Source: Petrolisthes cinctipes
Lineage: Eukaryota; Arthropoda; Malacostraca; Decapoda; Porcellanidae
DNA: 64,000 nt
Assembly (NCBI GenBank): GCA_033782935.1
Contig: JAWQEG010000281.1
Location: 180,001-244,000, forward strand
Reading direction: 5' to 3'
Shown: positions 63,686 to 64,000 of the stretch, piece by piece
Position numbering within the stretch: the first letter of the stretch is position 1
Layout: every line of letters begins with the position of its first letter
Position numbers and translations under genes: made by a program
The notes under the pieces: generated by a model
Databases searched by the model: none
Seen by the model: only the letters and a program-made list of their open reading frames with translations
What the model was told of the DNA's origin: nothing

Positions 63686-64000
63686 CAGGCAATTCTCATT
63701 TTACACTGGCATTATGTATGTGAAATAGTGTGTGTGTAATGAATGTATGTACTGTATACACTTATTGTACACTATATTACACACCCAATATACAAGTGTA
63801 CTGTACAATGAGGGTTTTCTGTACACAGTTTCATTACACACATTACATTACACACCCAATATACAAGTGTACTGTACAATGAGGGTTTTCTGTACACAGT
63901 TTCATTACACACATTACATTACACACCCAATATACAAGTGTACTGTACAATGAGGGTTTTCTGTACACAGTTTCATTACACACATTACATTACACACCCA
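63686..64000 (+). mobile_element. MITE-C, partial, with 71-bp tandem repeat
   Basis: Starts CAGGCAATTCTCATTTTACA after TA. From about 63778 a 71-bp unit (ACACCCAATATACAAGTGTA, CTGTACAATGAGGGTTTTCT, GTACACAGTTTCATTACACA, CATTACATTAC) repeats three times and runs off the window. The copy at 24294-24495 has the unit once. Confidence 0.85.

Overview
This window looks like intergenic DNA from an arthropod, most likely a decapod crustacean. The evidence is arrays of the arthropod telomere unit TTAGG, a GalEa-type Copia retroelement, LINEs with PHD-like fingers, and very dense microsatellites. I found no host gene, rRNA, tRNA or CRISPR array. Almost every kilobase is a transposon, a decayed transposon, a MITE or a simple repeat. 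The organism call is inference.

Layout. 1-3246: AT-rich minisatellites and microsatellites. 3247-20056: one Ty3/gypsy element (TGTTACG...CGTAACA LTRs) whose pol order is protease-integrase-RT-RNase H, as in the Gmr1 group. Its 5' LTR is split at 3356/12826 by an apparently intact Mutator-like (MULE) transposon with 479-bp identical TIRs, a 9-bp target duplication and a six-exon transposase gene (minus strand, 758 aa). The MULE's right TIR is in turn split by a 1.62-kb solo LTR. 20057-28640: a MITE cluster, a LINE 3' fragment turned into a tandem array, and two G-rich hairpin minisatellites. 28647-36137: a mariner-type element, holding another TA-flanked TIR element, holding a young gypsy element (29387-35265) with a 1058-aa open pol frame.

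36190-43853: head-to-tail array of one A+C-rich APE-type LINE (LINE-A), including a 762-codon open frame and a 2A-like motif. 43854-45390: pogo/jerky-like transposase pseudogene split by a MITE, then a Mutator-type fragment. 45564-49813: mariner fragment, a small retroposon, and a decayed GalEa-like Copia. 49814-50703: tandemly duplicated C-terminal piece of another LINE. 51000-53745: minisatellites and TTAGG/TCAGG telomere-like arrays. 53990-63685: a LINE whose ORF1 and ORF2 are separated by an 8.4-kb LTR element with identical 582-bp LTRs but a decayed coding region. 63686-end: a MITE with a 71-bp internal repeat.

The most noteworthy signals are the intact MULE, the Gmr1-type domain order, the identical-LTR but non-coding element, the mosaic LINE array, and repeated conversion of short transposon coding segments (LINE C-termini, a DDE motif) into tandem arrays at four places.
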